Of a DNA stretch of 64,000 nt, positions 33,841 to 42,629 are shown one piece after another. The notes beneath the pieces are model-generated. The model made no database searches. It saw nothing but the letters and a program-made list of their open reading frames with translations, and had not been told where the DNA came from. Position 1 is the stretch's first letter, and each line of letters begins with the position of its first letter. Source of the DNA: Clostridiales bacterium (GTDB lineage Bacteria; Bacillota; Clostridia; Oscillospirales; Acutalibacteraceae); contig DUNN01000028.1 in the NCBI GenBank assembly GCA_012839345.1, forward strand, positions 35,099 through 99,098, written 5' to 3'. A program made the position numbers and the translations under genes.

Positions 33841-35685
33841 ATGAACCGTGAAGAATCAAAAACGCTGACCTTTGCACTGGTTGGAAACCCGAACTGTGGG
33901 AAAACAACGCTTTTTAACGCACTGACCGGGGCTTCCGCTCAGGTTGGGAACTGGCCGGGGGTTACGGTAGAAAAGAAAATCGGCCGCTTGCTGATTAATC
34001 AGCGGGAAATTGATTTGGTCGATTTGCCCGGCATTTATTCTTTAGCGGCTTATTCTCCTGAAGAAGCTATCGCAGAACGGTTCCTGCGGGAAGAAAAGCC
34101 GGATGTCATCATCAACATTGCAGATGCTTCCAATTTAGAGCGGAACCTTTACCTGACCACCCAGCTGATGGAGCTGGGCCGCCCCATGGTGCTGGCGCTG
34201 AACATGATGGATGTTGCGGAGCGCCGAGGCGACCGGATTAACTGCCCGCTGCTTTCCGCCCTAACCGGAATTCCGGTGGTTCCGGTTTCTGCGGCAAAAG
34301 GAATTGGATTAAAGGAACTGCAGCGTGCGGCCATGGCTGTACGGGAGGCCCCAATAACGCGCCGACACCGCGTTTTGCCGCCGCATGGGCGGGACCCGGA
34401 CCTGGAAATAGCAGATGCCCGCTACCATTATATTGAAAATCTGATGAAAGCGGCGGTCCACAAGAGACCTTCCGCATCCAGAACCAGAACAGAAATTATT
34501 GATGCGGTTGCAACCAACCGCTTTTTGGCAATTCCTCTATTTTTTGCGGTGATTCTCGGTATTTTCTGGTTGACCTTCGGCTCCGTGGGGTCCATGACTG
34601 TGCACTGGGTGGAAACTTTTCTCGCAAAAGTAGTTTCCCCGGCGGTTGACGGAGTGCTGCGCGCCGCGGGCGTATCCACTTGGGTCAGAAGTCTGGTGCT
34701 GGACGGAATCCTCGCCGGGGTCGGCGCGGTGCTGAAATTCCTTCCCCAGATTTTACTTCTGTTTCTTCTGCTGTCTTTGCTGGAAGACAGCGGATACATG
34801 GCGCGCGCCGCGTTTATTATGGACGCACCCATGCGCAGAATCGGGCTTTCGGGGCGCGCATTTGTGCCGCTGCTCATGGGGTTTGGCTGTACGGTTCCGG
34901 CCGTGATGGGAACCCGTATTCTGGAGCAGGAAAAAGATAAGCGCCTTACCATATTGATTACGCCGTTTATGTCCTGCAGCGCCAAAACGCCGGTGTATAC
35001 CATGGTGATTGCCGCCTTTTTTGTAGGTGCGCAGCCGCTTGTCACGTTTTTGCTTTATCTGTTCGGCGTCTGTATGGGAATCCTTTCGGCGCTGCTGCTG
35101 AAAAAAAGCGTTCTAAAAGGGGAACCCGCCCCATTTGTGATGGAGCTGCCTGATTACCGGCTTCCTACGCCGAAAAGCGTTTGGCTTCACGTAAAGCGAA
35201 GAATAGTGGATTTTCTGCAGAAAGCCGGCACCACCGTGTTTGCGGCAACCGTGCTGGTTTGGCTTTTGCAGTCCCTGACCGTCGATTTTCGGATGACAAC
35301 GGACAGCACCCAAAGTATCCTTGCGGAAGGCGGCAGACTGATTGCCCCAGTTTTTACGCTGTGCGGCTTCGGCTCGTGGGAGCCTGCCGTTGCGCTTTTA
35401 ACAGGGCTGGTTGCCAAAGAATCCATTGTCAGCACTATCGGGGTACTCAGCGCGGGAAATGCCGTGGCGCTGCTTCAGCGAAGCTTTACTCCGCTGAGCG
35501 CGTGCTCTTTCCTAATTTTTGTGCTGCTTTATACCCCGTGTGTGGCGGCGCTGAGCACCATCCGGCGTGAAACAGGCAGCATAAAATGGGCGGCGTTGAG
35601 CGCCGCCTACCAGTTTGCAACGGCATGGTACTGTTCCGCTCTTTTTTACCAATGCGCATTGCTCGTAATTCGGTTGATCACGTAA
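33841..35685 (+). CDS. feoB: Ferrous iron transporter FeoB
   Basis: 614 residues. N-terminal G domain with G1 GNPNCGKTT (15-23), G3 DLPG (61-64) and G4 NMMD (121-124), then a helical spacer and a membrane domain with two gate repeats (SGYMARAAFIMD...MGFGCTVPAVMGTR and the second core). Takes up Fe2+ in anoxic conditions. No feoA or feoC is next to it, and it is tightly linked to spmAB, an unusual context. Shorter than E. coli FeoB (773) because of a shorter C-terminal region. Confidence 0.95.
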   Translation: MNREESKTLTFALVGNPNCGKTTLFNALTGASAQVGNWPGVTVEKKIGRLLINQREIDLVDLPGIYSLAAYSPEEAIAERFLREEKPDVIINIADASNLERNLYLTTQLMELGRPMVLALNMMDVAERRGDRINCPLLSALTGIPVVPVSAAKGIGLKELQRAAMAVREAPITRRHRVLPPHGRDPDLEIADARYHYIENLMKAAVHKRPSASRTRTEIIDAVATNRFLAIPLFFAVILGIFWLTFGSVGSMTVHWVETFLAKVVSPAVDGVLRAAGVSTWVRSLVLDGILAGVGAVLKFLPQILLLFLLLSLLEDSGYMARAAFIMDAPMRRIGLSGRAFVPLLMGFGCTVPAVMGTRILEQEKDKRLTILITPFMSCSAKTPVYTMVIAAFFVGAQPLVTFLLYLFGVCMGILSALLLKKSVLKGEPAPFVMELPDYRLPTPKSVWLHVKRRIVDFLQKAGTTVFAATVLVWLLQSLTVDFRMTTDSTQSILAEGGRLIAPVFTLCGFGSWEPAVALLTGLVAKESIVSTIGVLSAGNAVALLQRSFTPLSACSFLIFVLLYTPCVAALSTIRRETGSIKWAALSAAYQFATAWYCSALFYQCALLVIRLIT

Positions 35686-35746
35686 CAGCTTGCCACAGAA
35701 CGGCACGGGATTCGAATAAGCCTCCCGGTTCATACGGAACTTTTGG

Positions 35747-35803
35747 AATCTATCGATAAACGGAAACAGCGCGTCGCTGTTTCCGTTTATCGATAGATTT
35801 TGC
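35747..35803 (+). terminator. Very long hairpin terminator after feoB
   Basis: A perfect 24-bp stem, left arm 35747-35770 (starts AATCTATCGATAAACGG) and right arm 35776-35799, loop GCGTC, then TTTTG. Longer than normal terminators. Confidence 0.75.
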
Positions 35804-35873
35804 TATTTCCTAACAGATTATAAAGGAAAATGTAAGTAAATACAAGGCCCTGTTAAAAAAATATCAAACAATC

Positions 35874-35901
35874 TTGAATAATCTGTGGGTTATGTTATAA
35901 T
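35874..35901 (+). promoter_or_regulatory. coaX promoter
   Basis: TTGAAT at 35874-35879 and TATAAT at 35896-35901, 16-bp spacing. The following 130 nt leader carries inverted repeat TAGTCAAAT (35903-35911)/ATTTGACTA (35981-35989) and palindrome CGGTTGCAACCG (35969-35980). Confidence 0.65.
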
Positions 35902-36036
35902 ATAGTCAAATTGTCGACGGTCATTTTGACTTTGAAAAAAACGCTGATTTACGGCATAGAACAAGAGTCGGTTGCAACCGATTTGACTATGGGCCAATCA
36001 GGAAAAATCAACGGCTAACCATGTGGGGGAAAATCA

Positions 36037-36807
36037 ATGATTTTAACATTAGACATTGGAAATACCAACATTACAATCGGTGTATACGATCATGACAAAC
36101 TGCGTTTTGTTTCGCGCATGGCGACGGACAGCTCCCGCATGGAAGACCAGTATGCGATTGAACTGCGGGATATTTTAGACATCAACGGTGTGGCCATGAA
36201 GAACATCGAAGGCTGCGCCATCAGTTCCGTGGTTCCTCCTGTGAATACCGCGATTGTGCGCGCTGTGCGCAAGCTGACCAATGTGAATCCAATCTGTGTG
36301 GGGCCGCAAACAAAAACGAATGTGAAAATAAAAGTACAGCAGCCGGAATTGACCGGCGCCGACCTGATTGTCGGCTGTGAGGCCGCCGCCAGCATGTTTA
36401 ATGGACCGACCATTATTTTAGACATGGGCACCGCCACGACCTTTGTCTTGCTTGACCGGGAAAAGAATATGCTCGGCGGATGCATCTATCCAGGTGTCGG
36501 TATTTCCCTGGATGCGCTGACCCACCGGACGGCTCAGCTGCCCAGCATCAGCCTGAAAGCGCCCGGCAAAACGATTTGCGACAACACCGTTGACTGCATG
36601 CGTTCCGGCATTATTTACGGTACGGCCTGCATGATTGACGGAATGGTGGAACGCATGGAAGCGGAAGTTGGGGAAAGATGCCACGTGGTGGCCACCGGCG
36701 GGCTGTCGAAAGAAATTATCCGTCACTGCCGACACAGCATTCATTTCTGTGATACACTTTTGCTGGATGGACTGCTGATGATTTATCACGCGAACAAAGA
36801 AAACTGA
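36037..36807 (+). CDS. coaX: Type III pantothenate kinase CoaX
   Basis: 256 residues, usual length. ASKHA-fold motifs DIGNTN (6-11) and ILDMGTATTF (about 127-136), plus the ELTGADLIVG segment where the catalytic Asp is kept but the following Arg of the usual GADR is Leu. Phosphorylates pantothenate in coenzyme A synthesis. Ribosome site GTGGGGGAAAA. Closed by a strong terminator. Confidence 0.94.
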   Translation: MILTLDIGNTNITIGVYDHDKLRFVSRMATDSSRMEDQYAIELRDILDINGVAMKNIEGCAISSVVPPVNTAIVRAVRKLTNVNPICVGPQTKTNVKIKVQQPELTGADLIVGCEAAASMFNGPTIILDMGTATTFVLLDREKNMLGGCIYPGVGISLDALTHRTAQLPSISLKAPGKTICDNTVDCMRSGIIYGTACMIDGMVERMEAEVGERCHVVATGGLSKEIIRHCRHSIHFCDTLLLDGLLMIYHANKEN

Positions 36808-36832
36808 GTATACTTTTTAGTCCGAATAAAGC

Positions 36833-36873
36833 AGCAGCCTGCACCGCATTTCTGCGGTGCAGGCTGCTTTTTG
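36833..36873 (+). terminator. Terminator after coaX
   Basis: 16-bp perfect stem AGCAGCCTGCACCGCA (36833-36848) with 36853-36868, loop TTTC, then a T-run. Could also stop transcription of the convergent aminotransferase gene. Confidence 0.93.
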
Positions 36874-36901
36874 CGTAGATTGGTTTTGCTGCGGGATCGC
36901 T

Positions 36902-38080
36902 TTATTTGTGAAATTTCTCCACGATGTCGCGTACCGCGTCGATCACGTACTGAACTTCCTCGTCCTTCATGGTCGGGTACAGAGGAAGTGAAATAATCCG
37001 TTCGAAATGCTTTTCGCAGTTCGGGAAATCGCCCTGTTTAAAGCCAAACCGATTGGTATAGGCGCTCATATACGTAACCGGGATAAAGTGAACGCTGGTG
37101 CCCACATTGCGATTGTTCAGCTCCACAATGAACTGGTCGCGGTCAATGGTGAGCTTTTCAGGGAGAATGCGGAGGACGTACAGATGCCAGCTGTGTGTGG
37201 TGTAGTCCGGGACGAAGGGTGGTTCTACGCCGTCAATTTTGGCAAATTCCGCGTTGTACTGTTCGGCGATTTTCAGTCTTTTCGCCTGCATTTCGTTTAG
37301 CCGCGCCAGCTGCTGCAGGCCAAGGGCTGCCTGGATGTCGAACATATTATACTTAAAGCCGGGCTCACAGATATCGTATTTCCAGGTGCCGCCCTGTGCG
37401 TAGCGGTTCCATGCGTTTTTGCTCATGCCCTGGCCGGAGAAGATGCGTGCCTTGCGCGCGGTTTCTTCGTCGTCCGTCACCAGCATTCCGCCGTCGCCGG
37501 TGGCAAGGTTCTTGGTTGCGTAAAAGCTGTAAGAGGCGGTGCCCATCAGCTTGTTGCCGATTAGCCTGCCTTTGTAGCGGCTGCAAAGCGCATGTGCGGC
37601 ATCTTCGGAAACAAACAGGTTATGCTTCCGGGCAATCTCGTAAATCCGGTCCAGGTCGCAGACCTGCCCGCTGTAATGAACCGGGACGATGGCCTTCGTT
37701 TTTGAGGTGATTTTTTTCTCAATTTCATCCGGGTCAATACAGCCGGTTTTATAATCGATGTCGGCAAAGACCGGGGTTGCGCCCGTGTGGATGATGGTGC
37801 TGGCGGTAGAAGCGAACGTCATCGGTGTGGTGATGACTTCATCCCCTGCGCCGATTCCCTGTGTAAGCAGGGCGACGTGCAGCGCGGCAGTGCAGGAGTT
37901 CATGGCCACCGCGTATTTCGCGCCAACATAGGCGGCGAAATCTTTTTCAAACTGGTTGGTGCGCGGTCCCTTTGCAATCCAGCCGGACCGCAGCGTGTCA
38001 GTGACTTCATTAATCTCCGCTTCGGTCAGGTCGGGAAGATTGTAGGGGATGAACTTTTCTCTTGTAACAAACTTACTCAT
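36902..38080 (-). CDS. DegT/DnrJ/EryC1/StrS-family sugar aminotransferase
   Basis: About 392 residues. PLP-dependent fold with the substrate/PLP region NSCTAALHVALLTQG, DAAHALCSRYKG and the Lys-containing SFYATKNLATGDGGMLVTDD. Aminates keto nucleotide sugars (PseC/ArnB/SpsC-type) for surface polysaccharides. Start at the ATG at 38080 (AGAGG upstream); a further upstream in-frame start at 38122 lacks a ribosome site. Divergent from the glycan operon with which it shares a control region. Which sugar it aminates is unknown. Confidence 0.92.
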   Translation of the reverse strand: MSKFVTREKFIPYNLPDLTEAEINEVTDTLRSGWIAKGPRTNQFEKDFAAYVGAKYAVAMNSCTAALHVALLTQGIGAGDEVITTPMTFASTASTIIHTGATPVFADIDYKTGCIDPDEIEKKITSKTKAIVPVHYSGQVCDLDRIYEIARKHNLFVSEDAAHALCSRYKGRLIGNKLMGTASYSFYATKNLATGDGGMLVTDDEETARKARIFSGQGMSKNAWNRYAQGGTWKYDICEPGFKYNMFDIQAALGLQQLARLNEMQAKRLKIAEQYNAEFAKIDGVEPPFVPDYTTHSWHLYVLRILPEKLTIDRDQFIVELNNRNVGTSVHFIPVTYMSAYTNRFGFKQGDFPNCEKHFERIISLPLYPTMKDEEVQYVIDAVRDIVEKFHK

Positions 38081-38145
38081 TTCAGAACCTCTTTTTATAT
38101 CTTTTTTCGTCCTATTTATCATTTTTGCCCAAGAAAACTATGTAA

Positions 38146-38223
38146 ATTCTAATACGATTGATATCTAATGTCAATCGTATTCTGACGCCGATTATTGACT
38201 AAAGGATACGATAGGGATATAAT
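38146..38223. promoter_or_regulatory. Divergent promoters and a 31-bp dyad for the glycan locus
   Basis: Minus: TTGACA (38174-38169) and TAGAAT (38151-38146), 17 bp, for the aminotransferase. Plus: TTGACT (38195-38200) and TATAAT (38218-38223), 17 bp, for the wbp-like operon. Between and overlapping the minus -35: perfect inverted repeat AATACGATTGA (38151-38161)-N9-TCAATCGTATT (38171-38181), a likely regulator site. Confidence 0.8.
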
Positions 38224-38328
38224 ACTAAATGCTATGGAATTGAGCGGAAAGGCTTCGTTTTGCCTTCCTGCATGGTTTCGGCGTATAGAAAATGATAATC
38301 GAATAGCAATAGAAACGGTGGTTATGCT

Positions 38329-38907
38329 GTGGAAGACTCAAAAAAATATTTTGCGCATCCGACCGCCTGTGTGGACAGCGGCGCCGAGGTGGGCGAGGGC
38401 ACAAAGATTTGGCATTTCTGTCATATTAGCTCGGACTGCACCATCGGCCAGAACTGCACCATCGGCCAGAATGTTTTTGTTGCGCCGGGCGTGACAATCG
38501 GAAACAACTGCAAAATTCAGAACAATGTTTCCGTTTACGAGGGGGTTGAATTGGGCGATTACGTCTTCTGCGGCCCCTCCATGGTATTTACAAACGTACA
38601 GCGCCCGCGGTGCAAATATCCCCAGCGAGGCGCTCAGTTTTATGCCCACACACCGGTGGGGGAAGGCGCCAGCATCGGTGCGAACGCCACAATCGTATGC
38701 GGGCATCGGATTGGGAAAAATGCATTTATCGCCGCTGGGAGCGTTGTGACAAAGGATGTTCCCGACCACGCTATTATGATGGGTACGCCGGCGCGCCAGC
38801 GCGGCTGGGCCTGTGAATGCGGCGAAAAGCTGGATGAAAATCTGGTCTGCCCGAAGTGCGGCAGAAGATACGTTCAAGGCGAAAACGGCCTTGAGGAGGA
38901 AAAATAA
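38329..38907 (+). CDS. wbpD: UDP-sugar N-acetyltransferase, WbpD/WlbB-like
   Basis: 192 residues from a GTG start. Left-handed beta-helix built of hexapeptide repeats (TIGQNCTIGQNVFVAPGVTIG, SIGANATIVCG), and a C-terminal zinc-ribbon-like C-x-C...C-x2-C tail, as in WbpD/WlbB enzymes. Expected to acetylate the 3-amino group of UDP-GlcNAc(3NH2)A. First gene of the glycan operon; the next gene follows after 3 bp. Confidence 0.9.
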   Translation: MEDSKKYFAHPTACVDSGAEVGEGTKIWHFCHISSDCTIGQNCTIGQNVFVAPGVTIGNNCKIQNNVSVYEGVELGDYVFCGPSMVFTNVQRPRCKYPQRGAQFYAHTPVGEGASIGANATIVCGHRIGKNAFIAAGSVVTKDVPDHAIMMGTPARQRGWACECGEKLDENLVCPKCGRRYVQGENGLEEEK

Positions 38908-38910
38908 AAT

Positions 38911-40038
38911 ATGCAGAAAATAGAGTTTAACGATCTTGGAGCACAATATCAGCATTTAAAACCGGAAATCGATCAGGGCATTGCCGATGTAATTGCCGGA
39001 TGCCGTTTCATTTCCGGCCCGCAGGTAGAGGAATTGGAGCAGGAGCTCTGCCGCTATACCGGGCGGAAATACTGCGTCAGCACCAGCAACGGCACAGATG
39101 CGCTTTTGCTGCCGCTTATGGCATGGGGCATCGGAGCGGGCGACGCGGTTTTTGTTCCTGCCTTTACCTTTTTCGCCACGGCGGAAGTGGTCAGCCTGAC
39201 GGGGGCCACTCCGGTTTTTTGTGATTCCGATCCGCAAACCTATAATATGGACCCAAAATCTTTGGAGCACATGATTGAAAAGACGCTTCAGGAGGGCAAA
39301 CTAAAACCAAAAGCGGTTATTCCAGTGGATCTGTTTGGTCAGCCGGCGGATTTTCCGGCGATTGAACCGATTTGCAAAAAGTACGGCCTGAAGCTGATGG
39401 AAGACGCAGCACAGGGTTTTGGGGGAACCATTCACGGCAAAAAGGCCTGTTCGTTCGGCGATGTTTCCGCAACCAGCTTTTTCCCAGCCAAGGCGCTCGG
39501 CTGTTACGGCGACGGCGGCGCGATTTTCACCGACGACGAAGAGCTGTATCAGCTTTTGGTTTCCCTGCGCGTCCATGGAAAGGGTTCCTTTAAATACGAC
39601 AATGTTCGCCTTGGGTTGAACGCCCGTTTGGACACGCTGCAGGCGGCGATTCTTCTGCCGAAGTTGCGCGCGTTCGATGGGGAAACGGAGCACCGCAACT
39701 GGGCGGCCGACCGTTACGCGAAGGGGATTCACGGAAAAGTTCAAACCCCGGTTTTAAAAGAAGGCTTCACATCCAGCTTCGGTTATTACACAGTGCAGGC
39801 GAAAACACCTGAGGAACGCACCAGAATGATAGACGGTCTTAAGGCGGCCGGTGTGCCGATCATCATTTATTACCCGAAGCCGCTTCACCTGCAAACGGTG
39901 TACAAGCCGCTCGGATGGAAAAAGGGTGACCTGCCGGTTTGCGAGCATCTGAGTGAAACGGTATTCAGCCTGCCGATGCACGGCTATATTACGGAAGAGG
40001 TAATTGATTATATCTGTAATACGATTCAAAATCTTTGA
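38911..40038 (+). CDS. wbpE: UDP-3-keto-sugar aminotransferase, WbpE/WlbC-like
   Basis: 375 residues. DegT-family PLP enzyme with STSNGTDALLLPLMAWGIG, MEDAAQGFGG and FFPAKALGCYGDGGAIFTDD (PLP Lys in PAKALG). Together with the Gfo/Idh dehydrogenase it should convert UDP-GlcNAcA to UDP-GlcNAc(3NH2)A. Ribosome site GGAGG upstream; 3 bp after the acetyltransferase gene. Confidence 0.92.
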   Translation: MQKIEFNDLGAQYQHLKPEIDQGIADVIAGCRFISGPQVEELEQELCRYTGRKYCVSTSNGTDALLLPLMAWGIGAGDAVFVPAFTFFATAEVVSLTGATPVFCDSDPQTYNMDPKSLEHMIEKTLQEGKLKPKAVIPVDLFGQPADFPAIEPICKKYGLKLMEDAAQGFGGTIHGKKACSFGDVSATSFFPAKALGCYGDGGAIFTDDEELYQLLVSLRVHGKGSFKYDNVRLGLNARLDTLQAAILLPKLRAFDGETEHRNWAADRYAKGIHGKVQTPVLKEGFTSSFGYYTVQAKTPEERTRMIDGLKAAGVPIIIYYPKPLHLQTVYKPLGWKKGDLPVCEHLSETVFSLPMHGYITEEVIDYICNTIQNL

Positions 40039-40066
40039 GAATATTTGAATACAAGGAGAATTTTCA

Positions 40067-41386
40067 ATGTCAAACGTAAAAACAGAGCTATTGAATAAAA
40101 TTCAAGACAAGTCCGCTGTCGTCGGTATCGTCGGTTTGGGCTATGTCGGCCTTCCGCTTGCCGTGGAGTTTGCCAAGGCAGGGTACAAAACCATCGGTTT
40201 TGACGTACAGGCCAAAAAAGTGGACGCGGTGAACGCCGGTCATAACTATATCGGCGACATCGTCGGCGATACACTGAAAAATGTCGTAGAAAGCGGCAAG
40301 CTTTCCGCAACCAGCGACTTTTCCTTTATTAAGGATGTGGATGCGGTTGCCATTGCCGTTCCGACTCCGCTGGACAAATATCAGCAGCCGGATATCAGCT
40401 ATGTGAAGGGCTCGACAGAGTCCGTTGCGAAGTATGTGCATAAGGGCATGGTTGTGGTTCTGGAATCCACCACTTACCCGGGCACCACGGAAGAGCTTTT
40501 ATTGCCGATCCTAGAAGCAAGCGGTCTGAAATGCGGCGAGGACTTCTACCTTGCATTCTCCCCGGAGCGTGTGGATCCCGGCAACAAGCAGTACAAGACG
40601 AAGAATACCCCGAAAGTAGTGGGCGGCGTCGGTAAGGATTCTACGGAACTAGCGGCTTCCCTGTACCGCAATGTGCTGGAAGGCGGCGTTTACGAGGTTT
40701 CTTCCCCGGCGGTTGCGGAAATGGAAAAACTGCTGGAGAACACCTACCGCAACATCAACATCGGCCTTGCGAATGAAATGGCTATCATCTGCCATCGCAT
40801 GGGCATCAACGTGTGGGAAGTCATTGAAGCGGCGAAGACCAAACCGTACGGCTTCCAGGCGTTTTATCCCGGCCCGGGCCTCGGCGGTCACTGCATTCCG
40901 CTTGACCCGTTCTACCTGACCTGGAAAGCGCGTGAATTCGACTACCACACCCGTCTGATCGAAACCTCCGGCGAAATTAACACCGGAATGCCGGAATACG
41001 TTGTGGACCGCGCCATGAAGGTCCTGAATCGGAATAAAACCGCTATGAACGGCGCAAAGGTGCTTGTGCTTGGCGTTGCCTACAAAGCGGATATCGACGA
41101 TTACCGCGAAAGCCCGGCACTGAACGTGGTTGACCTGCTCATTAAGCAAGGAGCGAATACAGTATTCTACGATCCCTTTATTCCGGAATACCGCCACAAG
41201 GGTCAGGTACACACCGGCGAAAAGGAACTGACCGATGAGCTGCTGCAAAGTGCTGATATCGTAATCATCTGCACGGCGCATTCGTGCTTCAATTACGAAC
41301 GGATTCAGAAGCTTTCCAAAGCGGTGTTCGATACCCGCAATGCGATGAAGGACGTAAAAGACCGTTCCAACATTGAACTGTTATAA
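40067..41386 (+). CDS. wbpA: Nucleotide-sugar 6-dehydrogenase, WbpA-like
   Basis: 439 residues. N-terminal NAD motif GLGYVG (23-28), central Lys and Asn motif KLLENTYRNINIGLANE, catalytic Cys276 in GLGGHCIPLDPFYL, C-terminal UDP-binding domain. Oxidises UDP-GlcNAc (or UDP-ManNAc) to the uronic acid, the first step of the pathway. A terminator-like hairpin follows at 41394. Confidence 0.94.
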   Translation: MSNVKTELLNKIQDKSAVVGIVGLGYVGLPLAVEFAKAGYKTIGFDVQAKKVDAVNAGHNYIGDIVGDTLKNVVESGKLSATSDFSFIKDVDAVAIAVPTPLDKYQQPDISYVKGSTESVAKYVHKGMVVVLESTTYPGTTEELLLPILEASGLKCGEDFYLAFSPERVDPGNKQYKTKNTPKVVGGVGKDSTELAASLYRNVLEGGVYEVSSPAVAEMEKLLENTYRNINIGLANEMAIICHRMGINVWEVIEAAKTKPYGFQAFYPGPGLGGHCIPLDPFYLTWKAREFDYHTRLIETSGEINTGMPEYVVDRAMKVLNRNKTAMNGAKVLVLGVAYKADIDDYRESPALNVVDLLIKQGANTVFYDPFIPEYRHKGQVHTGEKELTDELLQSADIVIICTAHSCFNYERIQKLSKAVFDTRNAMKDVKDRSNIELL

Positions 41387-41393
41387 TGACCGT

Positions 41394-41423
41394 TTCCCCC
41401 GTTGAAAATAACGGGGGAATTTT
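41394..41423 (+). terminator. Terminator-like hairpin within the glycan operon
   Basis: TTCCCCCGTT (41394-41403) pairs with AACGGGGGAA (41410-41419), followed by TTTTG. It separates the dehydrogenase gene from the Gfo/Idh gene and may cause partial polarity. Confidence 0.75.
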
Positions 41424-41502
41424 GTGTGAATCGGCCGGATGCGAATGTTTTCCGGAACCGTGATTCAGAATAGAAGAAAACACAATCAAAGGGGATTACA
41501 GA

Positions 41503-42603
41503 ATGAGTAAATTACGCTTTGCATTGATCGGCTGCGGAAGAATTTCCAAAAACCATATCGCCGCCGCGATTGCTAATCAGGAAACGATGGAGCTTGCCGT
41601 GGTGTGCGACCCGGTTCTGGAAAACGCGGAAAAGAAAGCGAATGATTATTTTCAGGCGACCGGTGTAAAACCGCTGGTATACGCCGATTACAAAAAAGCG
41701 TTGGATGAGCAGAAAATCGACTGCTGCTCCATTGCGACCGAAAGCGGCTACCACGCGGAAATTGCGCTGTACTGCATTCACCATAAGAAAAACGTGCTGG
41801 TGGAAAAGCCGATGGCGCTGAACACCGCCGACGCGGAGCAAATGATCCGCGAAGCAAAGGCAAACGGCGTTACGCTGGGTGTCTGCCACCAGAACCGCTT
41901 CAATGCGCCGATTCAGGAGCTGCATAAGGCGCTGGAGGATGGCCGCTTCGGCCGTTTGGTCAACGGTACGGCGCGCATTCTGTGGAACCGCACCATGCCT
42001 TACTATCAGCAGGCCCCGTGGCGCGGCACCTGGGCGCAGGACGGCGGCACGCTGATGAACCAGTGCATCCACAACATTGACCTGCTCCAGTGGAGCCTGG
42101 GCGGTGAACCGGATACCATTATGGCTATGACCGGCAACTACCTGCGCGACATTGAGGCAGAGGATTTTGGCTCCATTCTGATCCGCTTCAAGAACGGCGC
42201 GATCGGCATTGTGGAAGGCACTGCCTGCGTTTACCCGAAAAACCTGGAAGAAACTCTTTCCATTTTCGGCGCGACCGGTGCGGCGGTCATCGGCGGCCTT
42301 GCCGTGAACCGTGTGGAAACTTGGAACTTTGAAACCCCCGCAGAGCAGGACGAACGCGTGGCGAAGCTGGCCGGAACCGACCCGAAGGATGTTTACGGAA
42401 GCGGCCACAACCAGCTTTACGCCAACTATATCAATGCGGTCAACACGCACACCGATCCGCTGGTCAGCGGAACCGAGGGCATTAAAGCCATGAAGATTAT
42501 TCTTGCCGCATACAAGTCCCAGAAGACCGGTCAGGCAGTTAAATTCGACGGCCTCAGCTTCTCCACGCTCGACATGAGCAGTGCGGACGTAAAAGTAAGA
42601 TAA
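41503..42603 (+). CDS. wbpB: Gfo/Idh/MocA-family UDP-sugar 3-dehydrogenase, WbpB/WlbA-like
   Basis: 366 residues. N-terminal Rossmann fold (ALIGCGRISKNH), EKPMAL (101-106), and HQNRFNAPIQELHKAL region typical of the WlbA group. Oxidises C3 of UDP-GlcNAcA to the 3-keto form used by the aminotransferase. Ribosome site AAAGGGG upstream. Confidence 0.92.
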   Translation: MSKLRFALIGCGRISKNHIAAAIANQETMELAVVCDPVLENAEKKANDYFQATGVKPLVYADYKKALDEQKIDCCSIATESGYHAEIALYCIHHKKNVLVEKPMALNTADAEQMIREAKANGVTLGVCHQNRFNAPIQELHKALEDGRFGRLVNGTARILWNRTMPYYQQAPWRGTWAQDGGTLMNQCIHNIDLLQWSLGGEPDTIMAMTGNYLRDIEAEDFGSILIRFKNGAIGIVEGTACVYPKNLEETLSIFGATGAAVIGGLAVNRVETWNFETPAEQDERVAKLAGTDPKDVYGSGHNQLYANYINAVNTHTDPLVSGTEGIKAMKIILAAYKSQKTGQAVKFDGLSFSTLDMSSADVKVR

Positions 42604-42629
42604 AGTCAGAGTAAATGGGGAAAATGAAA

